The notes: generated by a model not told the origin, from the letters alone. Counted from the stretch's first letter, positions 54,680 to 64,000 are shown. The stretch: DNA of 64,000 bases from Chloroflexota bacterium (GCA_016861025.1 BOKO01000002.1:248001-312000), one strand, 5' to 3'. Program-made: numbers and translations.

Positions 54680-55414
54680 ATGACCCAGGAAAACCGTAGT
54701 GCTCAGGTTGCGATCACAGCTTCAACACCGGGCCGATTTGGCTACTATTCGGCGTTGGTGACAGCCATCTTGACCCTCCTGTCCTTTGGTTTTGCGCTAT
54801 ACGCCGTCCCCATTTCGGGGGCTAATTGCCCAGGAGATTGCGTCGAGTATCCTTACCTGGATACGGTCGGACGCTTTCCCCGCGATTTCATGTGGATGCC
54901 GTTGGCGATCTTGCTGCTCTTGTCCTATGTGACATGGATGGCATCCATTCACGCCTATGCGCCGAACCACCGGAAGATCTTCAGCCAGGTGGGGCTCTCC
55001 TTCGCCTTGATGGCGGCCACCATCCTGGCGAGCGCATACTTCATCCAGTTTTCCGTCATACCGGTCAGCTTGATGAGCGGTGAGACCGAAGGGCTACCCT
55101 TGCTCATTCAATACAACCCGCATGGCGTCTTCATTGCAATGGAGGAATTGGGTTATCTGCTGATGAGCCTCTCGTTTCTGTTCATGGCCGCCTTGTTCAC
55201 CGGAAAGAACCGCCTCGAAGCGGCGGTGCGTTGGGTCTTTGCGGGAGCTTTTGCCCTGACAATGGTCTCCCTGGCTGCAATCTCCTTGCTGTTCGGGCTG
55301 GAGCGATTGGATCGCTTCGAAGTGGTTGTCATCTCCATTGACTGGTTGGTGCTGATTGTCAATGGAATCTTGCTCAGCATTCTGTTCAAGAGAATCGGGA
55401 GAGATGGATCGTGA
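54680..55414 (+). CDS. Six-helix membrane protein of unknown function
   Basis: 244 residues from the ATG at 54680, with GGAG 7 bases upstream. Six hydrophobic helices (about 22-42, 75-95, 105-128, 148-170, 178-200, 208-230) are separated by short loops. The first outer loop is GANCPGDCVEYPYLD with a likely disulfide pair. I do not recognise a family, although the pattern resembles uncharacterised proteins annotated DUF998-like or as integral membrane proteins. It is the last gene of the co-directional block and is followed by decayed DNA. Confidence 0.65.
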   Translation: MTQENRSAQVAITASTPGRFGYYSALVTAILTLLSFGFALYAVPISGANCPGDCVEYPYLDTVGRFPRDFMWMPLAILLLLSYVTWMASIHAYAPNHRKIFSQVGLSFALMAATILASAYFIQFSVIPVSLMSGETEGLPLLIQYNPHGVFIAMEELGYLLMSLSFLFMAALFTGKNRLEAAVRWVFAGAFALTMVSLAAISLLFGLERLDRFEVVVISIDWLVLIVNGILLSILFKRIGRDGS

Positions 55415-56378
55415 ATTAAGGATCATTGTCAATTTTGAGGTTATAGCTGCTGCTGGATGTTAACGAGTTTGCCGCCGATACCGAGAAATGAGGTGCGCAC
55501 CCCGATAAATTGGAGCGCAGGAGGTCGCCAAGAAGATTGCGGCGACGCTGCGTGAGAGTGGCCTGACGGTGAATGTGCGGCTCGTCAAACAGGTGCAGAC
55601 TTTTCCCAATAACTTGATTCCAGCGCTCAAGCGCATGCCGGTGAGCGACATCCGCAACTGGGACGCCGCCAGCGCCTGGGCCAACACATTGCCAGAAAAA
55701 CTAACCTGAGCGATGTTGGCGTGTATTTCAACCACGTTCGATTGTACGGCTGAAGAACTCTGGGCTGAGAGCTGCCGCCCAACCTCGCTGCGCGATGGGG
55801 TTGCTTACCGTCCACATTTCTACTACCTCTCCGAAGTTTCGCAGATGGTCGAGATCGGCCAGGCGCTGCGCGACTTGCTCTTTGCGCGTAACGGCAGCCT
55901 TTCTTGTCTCCTGCGCCGGACTGTTGACTTTTTAACCCGGCATCTTCGCTATGCTGCAAGGCGACCCCACCCATAACGGCCTGTTGATCAACGCCATCGG
56001 CCCACCCTGCCAGCCGGACTCGGTGTGGCACGTCGGCCCTAACGCTGATCACGAACTTGCTCGTCAGTGGCGTCGCTGCAGTGATGGTTGGTTTGGGAAT
56101 GGTTGTCTGTGCCGATTTTGCTAAAGTCGGACGACGCCACGTCGCCGGCGTAGGGACGCTTCACCCAGGTGTGGTGAAGAAAGCAATCGGAAACTGAAGC
56201 GCGCAAAGCGTCACCTCATCGATGCTGCTGATCCGGGAACGCTTGTTTACACAATCTTTGCATGTTATTAACCCGACTGCGACAGACATTAACGCTGCAA
56301 GCGTTTACTATCCATGTTTTTGCACGATTTCTGCATCGATTTTGCGCAATCACAATCAATCGTGATCGGGTTAGTTGC
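55415..56378. other. Decayed intergenic region
   Basis: 960 bp without an intact gene. Recognisable pieces are the flavodoxin remnant (55518-55709) and a possible end of a membrane protein (56042-56197: TLITNLLVSGVAAVMVGLGM, then a basic tail). The rest shows no family sequence. It separates the BtrH/CPBP block from the second sugar importer and seems to be a place where genes have been lost. Confidence 0.55.
55518..55709 (+). pseudogene. Flavodoxin-domain protein remnant (internally deleted)
   Basis: The frame reads QEVAKKIAATLRESGLTVNV, RLVKQV, then jumps to LIPALKRMPVSDIRNWDAAS, AWANTLPEKLT and stop. The first part is the helix after the FMN-phosphate loop in flavodoxin-like proteins (of the HemG/protoporphyrinogen oxidase type). 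The second is the last helix of the same family. The roughly 100 residues between them and the phosphate loop itself are missing. There is no start codon with a ribosome-binding site. Confidence 0.65.
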
Positions 56379-57281
56379 ATGACAACAAAAGGTAATCGTG
56401 TTTCCCCCGCAGAGCGTCGTGAATGGTGGCTTTTCCTGCTGCTTGTTGGTCCCAACCTGGCGCTATTTGCGATTTTTACCTACTGGCCCCTGGTCTACAA
56501 CGGGTATCTTAGCTTTGTGAAGTGGGACATGCTGGCGCCGGTGAAGATTTGGGTTGGGCTGGAGAATTATCGGTTTCTTTTCACGCAGGCGGAATTTCGC
56601 CTCATTATGCTCAATACGCTGATCTTCACAATTGCCAGCGTGGTGCTGACGGGCAGCATTGGGCTGGCAATGGCGCTGCTACTCAACCAGGCGCTACGCG
56701 GGCGCGATGCCGTGCGCAGCATTGTTTTCAGCCCGGTGATGTTGAGCGGCGCAGCGATTGGCATCGTCTGGATCTACATCTTCGACCCACGCTACGGTCT
56801 GCTCGATATGTTGCTGGGCTTCGTCGGTCTCGATTCGCCCAACTGGCTGTTGGACACGGCATGGGCGTTGCCGGCAGTGATCATTGTGCATGTCTGGAAG
56901 ACCGTCGGGTATGCCGTGGTGATCTACATTGCCGGTTTGCAGGCGATCCCGCGCGAACTGTATGAAGCCGTCGTTGTGGATGGCGGCGGGGCCTGGGCGC
57001 GTTTTCTGCATGTGACGCTGCCCGGGCTATCGCCGGTGATCTTCTTTCTGATTCTGACCACGGTGCTCGCCAGTTTTCAGGCGTTTGACATCATCAAAGT
57101 CATGACCAACGGCGGTCCGGTCAACGCAACGACGACGCTGGTCTTCTATCTCTATGAGCAAGGCTTTGTGGCGTTCAACGCCGGGCGCGCCGGAGTCGCC
57201 AGCATCGTGCTCTTTGTGCTGATGTTTATGTTCACGCTGGTGCAGATGCGCTACGAAGAACGAAATGTGCATTACGCCTGA
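56379..57281 (+). CDS. Sugar ABC transporter permease, MalF/UgpA type
   Basis: 300 residues from the ATG at 56379 (the longer frame to 56262 adds a non-family lead; neither start has a strong ribosome-binding site). Six helices are present, the first FLLLVGPNLALFAIFTY, and the EAA loop is RELYEAVVVDGGGAWARFLH followed by VTLPGLSP (about 200-225). It is a normal-size CUT1 permease, in contrast to the expanded one at 10120. It is followed after 8 bp by the second permease. Together with the binding protein at 58265 it forms a second sugar-type importer, again without its own ATPase gene. Confidence 0.92.
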   Translation: MTTKGNRVSPAERREWWLFLLLVGPNLALFAIFTYWPLVYNGYLSFVKWDMLAPVKIWVGLENYRFLFTQAEFRLIMLNTLIFTIASVVLTGSIGLAMALLLNQALRGRDAVRSIVFSPVMLSGAAIGIVWIYIFDPRYGLLDMLLGFVGLDSPNWLLDTAWALPAVIIVHVWKTVGYAVVIYIAGLQAIPRELYEAVVVDGGGAWARFLHVTLPGLSPVIFFLILTTVLASFQAFDIIKVMTNGGPVNATTTLVFYLYEQGFVAFNAGRAGVASIVLFVLMFMFTLVQMRYEERNVHYA

Positions 57282-57289
57282 TCGGCTTG

Positions 57290-58228
57290 ATGACAACTGT
57301 TAGACCTGGACGAACGATGACGACGAGTTCACCTGAAGTTTTACGAGAGACAACACAAGAGCTGCAGCGCCCCGCCGCCACGTCCATCACGTGGGTTGGA
57401 CATCGACACGGGCTGGTTGGGCGGATTGCGGCATACGTGGGGCTGGTGCTGTGTGTCCTGCTGATCGGCTTGCCGGTCTACTGGATGATCACCGGCGCGT
57501 TCAAGACGCCGCAGGAAGTCTACGCCATCCCGCCAACCTGGATTCCGCTGCAGCCGACGCTGGCAAACTTCCCCAAGGCGTGGAACTCGGCGCCGTTCGA
57601 GCGCTACTATCTGAACTCGTTGATTGTGACGATCTTTGGCAGCGGCTTCGAGGTGTTCTTTGCCGTCACCTCGGCGTATGCATTTGCCTTTCTGCGCTTT
57701 CCTGGCAAATCGTTTGTCTTTCTGCTGTTGCTGGCGGCGTTGATGGTGCCGGCGCAGGTGACGATTCTGCCCAACTATCTGACCGTGGCGCGCTTCGGCT
57801 GGATCAACACCTACCAGGGCATCATCATTCCCGGCGCATCCGTGGCGTATGGCGCGTTTCTATTGCGTCAGTATTACCGCACCCTGCCGCGCGAGATCAT
57901 GGACGCCGCCCATGTCGATGGCGCCAGCCACCTGCGCATCCTGTTGAGTGTCGTCACGCCGCTTTCTAAACCAGCCATTGTTTCCTTTGCGTTGCTCAGC
58001 ATCGTGGCGAAGTGGAACGAGTTTCTGTGGCCCCTCATCGTCACCAACACCAAAGACATGCGTGTGCTGCCGATCGGCATCTACTGGTTGATGGTGGAGG
58101 AAGGCACGATCGACTGGGGCGTCGTGATGGCAGGCACGCTGTTCGTCGTGCTGCCGGTTTTGATTGTGTTTCTCTACGCCCAGCGCTACATCGTCGATGG
58201 CATTGCCGCTGGCGCCGTCAAGGGATAA
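57290..58228 (+). CDS. Sugar ABC transporter permease, MalG/UgpE type
   Basis: 312 residues from the ATG at 57290; a later ATG at 57317 is possible, as neither has a good ribosome-binding site. After a polar N-terminus of about 40 residues come six helices. The EAA loop is REIMDAAHVDGASHLRILLS followed by VVTPLSK (about 205-230). It works as the second half of the permease with the gene at 56379. The first helix is YVGLVLCVLLIGLPVYWMIT. The product ends DGIAAGAVKG, a C-terminal pattern usual for CUT1 MalG-like subunits. Confidence 0.92.
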   Translation: MTTVRPGRTMTTSSPEVLRETTQELQRPAATSITWVGHRHGLVGRIAAYVGLVLCVLLIGLPVYWMITGAFKTPQEVYAIPPTWIPLQPTLANFPKAWNSAPFERYYLNSLIVTIFGSGFEVFFAVTSAYAFAFLRFPGKSFVFLLLLAALMVPAQVTILPNYLTVARFGWINTYQGIIIPGASVAYGAFLLRQYYRTLPREIMDAAHVDGASHLRILLSVVTPLSKPAIVSFALLSIVAKWNEFLWPLIVTNTKDMRVLPIGIYWLMVEEGTIDWGVVMAGTLFVVLPVLIVFLYAQRYIVDGIAAGAVKG

Positions 58229-58264
58229 CGTTGTTGTGATAAGAAACCTAATTTGGAGGAAACC

Positions 58265-59611
58265 ATGCTCGAAAAGACATTGTCGCGTCGTACATTGCTC
58301 AAAGGGATGACCGCAGGCGTCGGCGTGATGGCGCTGGCGGGTTGCGCGGCGCCGGTTGCACCGGCTGCGCCGCAGGGTCAGGCTGCTGCGCCGGCTGCGC
58401 AGGCGCTTACGCTCGTGTTGTGGAGCAGCTTCACCGGCAAGAACGGCGAGGCGGAGACCGAGGTCGTGCGCCGCTTCAACGAGAGCCACAGCGACATCCA
58501 GATCGACTACCAGTTCCAGGGCAGCTATGAGGAGACCGCGCAGAAGGTCACCGCCGCGCTGCAGGCTGGCACTGCGCCCGACATTTCGCTGTTGAGCGAT
58601 GTGTGGTGGTTCAAGTTCTATCTCAACCGGGCGCTGGCGCCGCTGGATGATCTGCTCGAGGCGGAACAGGTCGATCTTGCCGACTACCAGGATTCGCTCA
58701 TCAACGAGGGTGTTCGCCAGGGCGTCCACTATTGGATTCCCTTTGCGCGCAGCACGCCGCTCTTCTACTACAACAAAGAGAAGTGGGCGGCGGCAGGCTT
58801 GCCCGACCGCGGTCCCAAGACGTGGGACGAATTCATGGAGTGGGCGCCGACGTTGGTCGAGATGGAAGGCAGCGAGATGAAGACGGCGGCGTTCTCGCAC
58901 CCGGACGGCGCCAGCTATATTGCCTGGCTCTTCCAGCCGGTCACCTGGCAGTGGGGCGGCAAATACAGCGACCCGGACTTCACCATGCACATGACCGACG
59001 AGCTGACCGTGGCTGCCGGGCAGTTCTACAAGGACACAGTTCACACTTACAAATGGGCGCGCCCAACCAAAGACATGGGTGCTGATTTCATCGGCGGCTT
59101 GACTGCCGCGGCGATGATGTCCACTGGTTCGATGGGCGGCATCAAAGCCAATGCGCAGTTTGAGTTTGGCACCGCGTTCCTGCCTGAGAAGGATAACTTT
59201 GGCTGCTGCACCGGCGGCGCCGGTCTGGCAATTCTGGCGCGCACACCCGCCGAGAAGCAGCCGGCGGCAATGACGTACGTCGCCTTCGCCAGCAGCCCTG
59301 AAATTCAGTCCTTCTGGGCGCAGAACACGGGTTACATGCCAGTGCGCAAGAGCGTGCTCGACCTGCCGGAAATGCAGGCGTATTTCGAGGAATTTCCACA
59401 GTTCAAGACCGCTGTGGAGCAGTTGCCGTTGACTCAGCCCCAGGATTCGGCGCGCGTTTTTGTTCCCAACGGCGACCAGATCATCGGCAAGGGTCTCGAA
59501 CGCATTACTGTGCAGTCGGAAGAGGTCGCAACCGTCTTCGCCGAAGTGCAGGCTACACTGGAGAGCGAGGCGCAGCCGGTCGTCGAGGCGCTGCGCGCCA
59601 TCGAAGGGTAA
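58265..59611 (+). CDS. Tat-exported sugar ABC transporter substrate-binding lipoprotein
   Basis: 448 residues from the ATG at 58265, behind a perfect TTGGAGGAAACC. The signal is twin-arginine: LSRRTLLKGMTAGVGVMALA ending in the lipobox ALAGC with C27 as lipid site. The mature part matches extracellular solute-binding family 1 (SHSDIQIDYQFQGSYEETAQ near the start, FARSTPLFYYNKEKWAAAGL in the middle). UgpB/glycerol-3-phosphate-like binding proteins share this form. The ligand is unknown. The protein folds before export, unlike the Sec-type relative at 7662. It ends 12 bp before a strong terminator. Confidence 0.92.
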   Translation: MLEKTLSRRTLLKGMTAGVGVMALAGCAAPVAPAAPQGQAAAPAAQALTLVLWSSFTGKNGEAETEVVRRFNESHSDIQIDYQFQGSYEETAQKVTAALQAGTAPDISLLSDVWWFKFYLNRALAPLDDLLEAEQVDLADYQDSLINEGVRQGVHYWIPFARSTPLFYYNKEKWAAAGLPDRGPKTWDEFMEWAPTLVEMEGSEMKTAAFSHPDGASYIAWLFQPVTWQWGGKYSDPDFTMHMTDELTVAAGQFYKDTVHTYKWARPTKDMGADFIGGLTAAAMMSTGSMGGIKANAQFEFGTAFLPEKDNFGCCTGGAGLAILARTPAEKQPAAMTYVAFASSPEIQSFWAQNTGYMPVRKSVLDLPEMQAYFEEFPQFKTAVEQLPLTQPQDSARVFVPNGDQIIGKGLERITVQSEEVATVFAEVQATLESEAQPVVEALRAIEG

Positions 59612-59622
59612 TCAGGCAGAAG

Positions 59623-59668
59623 GGGGCGTTGCGCCAACACAAAAGGTCTGCAGCGCAACGCCCCTTTT
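59623..59668 (+). terminator. Rho-independent terminator after the second sugar importer
   Basis: GGGGCGTTGCGC (59623-59634) pairs perfectly with GCGCAACGCCCC (59653-59664), then TTTT. A strong hairpin immediately after the binding-protein stop; the pyruvate kinase gene converges from the other side. Confidence 0.88.
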
Positions 59669-59675
59669 CTCATCC

Positions 59676-61526
59676 CTAGACGCGTGAGACAGCCAAGCGG
59701 CGCATCATGCTGCGCCGTTTCGACTGATGAGCCTCCATCCGTTCGAGCACGCCAGCCAGAAAGCGCACGGCTTCTGCAATATATGGCCCTTTGTTGAGCA
59801 TCACACATTCACTGCGTCCGCTCATGACTGCATCGGAGACTTCCGCGCGCGACGGGCGGCCAGTCTTTGCCATGCTCTCCAACACCTGCGTTGCCCAGAT
59901 CACCGGGATGTGCGCCGCCTCACACAGCCAGAGAATCTCCTCCTGCACTTCGGCAAGCCGCTCAAATCCGACCTCCACCGCCAGGTCGCCGCGCGCCACC
60001 ATGACGCCGATCGGCGGTTGTTCGAGACCCGCCAGCAGAATCATCGGCAGGTTCTCAAAGGCGATCCGGTTCTCGATTTTCAGGACGACGCCCAGGTGCG
60101 AAGCGCCCAACCGTTCCAGTTCTGCCTGCAGCAGGCGTACATCGTCCGGTGTGTGGACGAACGACAAGCCGATCATGTCGACGTGTGACGAGAGCAGCGC
60201 CAGATCCGCAAAATCTTTCTCTGTCAGCGATGGCGCATTGAGTGGCGTATCGGGCAGGTTGATCCCTTTTTCGGCGCGCAGACGACCGCCGTCGAGCGCC
60301 GTCTGCGTGATCGAAATCACGATTTGATTGGGATGGACTTCAACAATCCGTCCCCCAATCTTGCCGTCGTCGAACCAGATTTTGTCGTCTGGTCGCGCGG
60401 TCTCGAACACGCCGGGCAGCGTACAGCCAATGCGCGCCGGTTCGATGACGCGACCGTTGTGGTCGAGCACGGCGCTTCGACCCGGTGTCGTGTCCGGTGT
60501 GAGCAGCAACTGGTCGCCTTGCTTCACGATGATAGGCGGTGACACTTCGGGCAACAGCCCAATCTCACCCGATCCGATTTCCTGGTCGTCGCGCAACAGC
60601 CGAACAACTGCGCCGGTTTCCAGATAACAGGTGCGGTCGGTCTCAACCAGACAACCGGCTGCATCTGTTTGACGGATCGTCATGCTGCGATTACGACCAC
60701 GTGCGTCCTCAAAATTCAACTGGTCGCCGACCTGCGCCATCTTGAGGAGTGACGACGAGAGCGGGGCCTGCGGTGGGGTGGTGATTGTCGTGACCAGCTC
60801 GCCCTGATCTTCAACAAAGCGAAGCTGCGCCATTTGCACCACCTCGCCGCGCAGGTTGCGCGTTGGACGGATTTTGAGGATGCGTCCGATCGGTTCGATC
60901 GGGCCTGTGCGCAGTTTTGGCCCGGCCAGGTCCGCGTAGATTTTGCAGGGACGCCCTAATTTGCGTTCGGCGCGGCGCAGGTTTTCGATCATGGCGAGCC
61001 AGGCCTGGGGTTCATCGTGGGCGCAGTTGATCCGCATCACATCCATGCCGGCGCCCAACAGCTCGCGCACCAGGCGATAGCTGGTTGCGGCTTCACTGGG
61101 CATGGTGACCATGATCCGCACCGAGCGCTTGCCCGACGGCATGCCAAGCAGCGCCTGGGTTCGCTCGCGCAGAATCAGCGGACCTGTAACATAGTCGACA
61201 GGTGGTTCGGGCAACGATGTTGGCGGAGTTTGACCGGCGAGGCTGTGCAAGGCGTTGTCAACCGCGTTCAAGGTGGCGAGCGTGTGTGATTCCATGCCGC
61301 CAAGCGAACTGAGCCCGAGTGAACTCAGGTCGCTTTGTAACTTACGAATATCGTGCTGACGCACCGCCAGATAATGCAGCAGATTTCGTGCGCTGTGACT
61401 TTCCATCGCTTCCATGTTATGCAGGATGTCGGCGTGAGTTTCGACAAGGGCCAATGCTTCGGCTCTTAACTTTTCAATCGAAGGAATCAGTCGCTTTACT
61501 TGAGAATGACGTCGAGTTGTATTCAT
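59676..61526 (-). CDS. Pyruvate kinase-like protein with N-terminal extension and no C-terminal domain
   Basis: 616 residues from the ATG at 61526 (TTG at 61538 in frame; neither has a clear ribosome-binding site). An unusual N-terminal helical region of about 130 residues precedes the TIM-barrel. Motifs follow in order: MRINCAHDEP in place of the common RxNFSHG, DLAGPKLRTGPI, GINLPDTPLNAPSLTEKD, the catalytic lysine in LKIENRIAFEN, VARGDLAVEVG with Ala for the usual Gly, and ATQVLESMAKTGRPSRAEVS. It then ends, without the allosteric C-terminal domain of PykF. It should turn phosphoenolpyruvate and ADP into pyruvate and ATP, but the changes make that less certain. Confidence 0.85.
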   Translation of the reverse strand: MNTTRRHSQVKRLIPSIEKLRAEALALVETHADILHNMEAMESHSARNLLHYLAVRQHDIRKLQSDLSSLGLSSLGGMESHTLATLNAVDNALHSLAGQTPPTSLPEPPVDYVTGPLILRERTQALLGMPSGKRSVRIMVTMPSEAATSYRLVRELLGAGMDVMRINCAHDEPQAWLAMIENLRRAERKLGRPCKIYADLAGPKLRTGPIEPIGRILKIRPTRNLRGEVVQMAQLRFVEDQGELVTTITTPPQAPLSSSLLKMAQVGDQLNFEDARGRNRSMTIRQTDAAGCLVETDRTCYLETGAVVRLLRDDQEIGSGEIGLLPEVSPPIIVKQGDQLLLTPDTTPGRSAVLDHNGRVIEPARIGCTLPGVFETARPDDKIWFDDGKIGGRIVEVHPNQIVISITQTALDGGRLRAEKGINLPDTPLNAPSLTEKDFADLALLSSHVDMIGLSFVHTPDDVRLLQAELERLGASHLGVVLKIENRIAFENLPMILLAGLEQPPIGVMVARGDLAVEVGFERLAEVQEEILWLCEAAHIPVIWATQVLESMAKTGRPSRAEVSDAVMSGRSECVMLNKGPYIAEAVRFLAGVLERMEAHQSKRRSMMRRLAVSRV

Positions 61527-61712
61527 ATCATCAGACAATTGTCACTATTAATCATTATGATCATTAGGGCTAGAGGATACGGCTTCAACAAGCCATGGTT
61601 GCGATCGGAAACATCGTTGAAAAATTGAGTGTATTGCAGCGTTCGCCTGGCTGCAATAGCCTTTGCGCGAATCTATCTGTGGGAAGTCACAGCGATGGGG
61701 TGATCGAGGTGA

Positions 61713-62360
61713 TCAATAAGGAGGCGTTCCCAAGAAATCACCCAGAAATCGCTGGTGTCCCACAGTTCGTTCCATGATTTGGCTGTAAAGCGCCAGTTTC
61801 CATTTATCTTGTGTAAATGCTACCACAGAAATCTTTCTCATCTCGCGCTCAATCAGGTTGAGTTGTTCGTTGAGCAACTGATAGGCACTCTTGCCGCTGT
61901 AGATCGGATGAAAATTCACCAGGGCCGGCGGCAACGAGAAGTAGGTTTGGAGTGCATCTGGCAGATACACCAAAACAACATGACGGACGGCTGCTAGGCT
62001 GCGATCGTCAGATGTATCGCTGACTAAAAGCGGCAACATTTTTATAGTTGACAGCCTGATGCTCTTTACTTTGATGTACATTTCCTCTGATCCATGTCTG
62101 TCGGTTTCACGCACAAGTGCATCCCACTTCATTTGAATATCACTGGCCGTAGCCGAAGTGTGAATAGAAAAGTCGCCGATCTTGCGTTTTGGCGTTGCCA
62201 GCAGCCCCGTGATATAGAGACCAGCAATCATCAAAACTACGATTACGTGGATGACGCCCAGAGCATAGAGCACCACGCCCGGCAGGCTCAACAACAGACC
62301 GACAATGTTGGGTGTGCTATAGAGGAATAGCAGTGCACGGGTGATTACAGGCATGACCAT
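61713..62360 (-). CDS. Membrane protein of unknown function, possibly XpaC-like
   Basis: 215 residues from the ATG at 62360 (other in-frame starts at 62396 and 62354). Two adjacent membrane helices occupy about 4-50 (FLYSTPNIVGLLLSLPGVVL and IHVIVVLMIAGLYITGLL). A soluble, helix-rich domain follows, with TYFSLPPALVNFHPIYSGKS near the middle and LNEQLNLIEREMRKISVVAF. The form recalls XpaC/5-bromo-4-chloroindolyl-phosphate hydrolysis proteins and TelA-linked membrane partners, though no clear motif settles this. It stands alone between the pyruvate kinase gene and the leader region of the next operon. Confidence 0.5.
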   Translation of the reverse strand: MVMPVITRALLFLYSTPNIVGLLLSLPGVVLYALGVIHVIVVLMIAGLYITGLLATPKRKIGDFSIHTSATASDIQMKWDALVRETDRHGSEEMYIKVKSIRLSTIKMLPLLVSDTSDDRSLAAVRHVVLVYLPDALQTYFSLPPALVNFHPIYSGKSAYQLLNEQLNLIEREMRKISVVAFTQDKWKLALYSQIMERTVGHQRFLGDFLGTPPY

Positions 62361-62864
62361 TAAGAATCGGTTCCGATCCCTGGAAGATTGTGTCAAGGCG
62401 CAAATTGACTAATCAATTATCCAGAAGTTCTGCTAATGCTGTGCTAACATCCTATTATTCTTCTGTTAGCATTCGGTGGACATCCGGTGCTGAGTACTCG
62501 GGAACCTTGCCAACTTCATCGCCGAAACCAACCAATTGCACTTCTGTTCAACTATCGCCAAGATTCGGCCTGAACATTGGGGCGAGAGGTGAATCACGAG
62601 GGGCGGGATGTCGCTGTCGTCGATCTGTTCCTGGTTGGAACACTGTTAACGAGCAGATCACCTTCTGTTAATCTACTGCGCGCAATTTTTTACACTGATC
62701 TGTTTCAATCTGTTGCGTTAGCCTTGTTTTCCGTATCGACTGATTTCCAGGTTGCTGCTGCAATCTTCCATCGCAACCTTCCAGGAAGCCGTACAGCTTC
62801 GTGGAAGGTTGATGAGCAACCAACCGTGGAGTCAACAAAAGAAAACCAAAAGGAGTAAAGCAGG
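62361..62864. promoter_or_regulatory. Long leader region before the binding-protein gene
   Basis: 500 bp without a gene. It contains TGCTAACA (62442-62449) and TGTTAGCA (62464-62471), an 8-14-8 inverted repeat suited to an operator, and a strongly structured stretch near the gene (62750-62821). It probably holds the promoter of the importer operon that starts at 62865 and continues past the window. Confidence 0.5.
62750..62821 (+). promoter_or_regulatory. Structured leader with alternative hairpins
   Basis: The stretch can fold as AACCTTCCA (62775-62783) with TGGAAGGTT (62802-62810) plus an inner GAAGC/GCTTC, and an outer GGTTGCT (62750-62756) with AGCAACC (62815-62821). GGTTGC (62750-62755) can instead pair with GCAACC (62773-62778), which breaks the first fold. 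This two-state design resembles attenuators or riboswitches. No known aptamer was recognised, and the start codon is 43 bases further on. Confidence 0.5.
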
Positions 62865-63929
<1,065 letters not shown>

Positions 63930-64000
63930 GCGCCGTCATCTGTCTTAATTGTTAATTGGCTTTGATTGGCTGAAGAATCGTTTTCAAGGTGACAGCCACT

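Overview
The window looks like one contig stretch of a high-GC filamentous Chloroflexota chromosome, most like a Caldilinea/Anaerolineae-type organism. This is inferred from gene content: a Flp/Tad pilus locus with no outer-membrane secretin, CUT1 sugar ABC transporters without their own ATPase, proline/threonine-rich linkers in exported proteins, a giant MalT-like LuxR regulator and recurrent GTGTTGCGTG-type intergenic repeats. No rRNA, tRNA, CRISPR array, transposase or phage gene was seen.

Layout. 0-5 kb: amino-acid metabolism (aminotransferase tail, cupin, IlvE, methyltransferase, class III aminotransferase under an IclR regulator with a readable promoter and operator). 5-7.5 kb: a 36-residue membrane peptide divergent from a Crp/Fnr-type regulator, then a 7Fe/8Fe-type ferredoxin with a near-consensus promoter and a strong terminator, and a PIG-L deacetylase. 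7.6-11.9 kb: a CUT1 sugar importer (binding protein and two permeases, one expanded to 575 residues). 12-15.8 kb: MoxR ATPase, DUF58, Nudix, and a tandem RAM-domain protein. 15.8-27.1 kb, minus strand: a Tad/Flp pilus locus running flp, tadE-like, cpaB, cpaE/tadZ, tadB, tadC, a TPR/propeller protein, cpaF, tadE, tadG-like, prepilin peptidase, DUF192. 27.7-34.5 kb: RecJ, a medium-chain dehydrogenase, ferrochelatase overlapping tail-to-tail with an HlyD-type protein, and a Gfo/Idh/MocA oxidoreductase.

34.5-41.4 kb is an accessory, defence-flavoured block: a truncated SnoaL-like remnant, a single-chain type ISP/IIG-like restriction-modification enzyme, a MalT-like STAND/LuxR regulator starting 3 bp later, and a HigB-HigA toxin-antitoxin pair. 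41.7-45.2 kb: a small conserved protein, two paralogous quinone-oxidoreductase-like enzymes around a DUF6326 membrane protein, and an ADP-ribosylglycohydrolase. 45.3-49.3 kb: a GH95 fucosidase remnant, a large Asp-box (BNR) secreted protein and an aminotransferase remnant.

49.3-55.4 kb is the least familiar region: a membrane transglutaminase-like protein, a four-helix membrane protein, a BtrH/C39-like cysteine-peptidase-fold protein, an unrecognised protein, a CPBP protease, an M23-type peptidase and a six-helix membrane protein, all co-directional with short gaps or ATGA-type overlaps. 55.4-56.4 kb is decayed DNA holding a flavodoxin remnant. 56.4-59.6 kb is a second CUT1 importer with a Tat-exported binding protein. 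The window ends with an atypical pyruvate kinase, a membrane protein, and an iron/aminoethylphosphonate-type binding protein behind a strongly structured leader; the rest of that operon lies beyond the edge.
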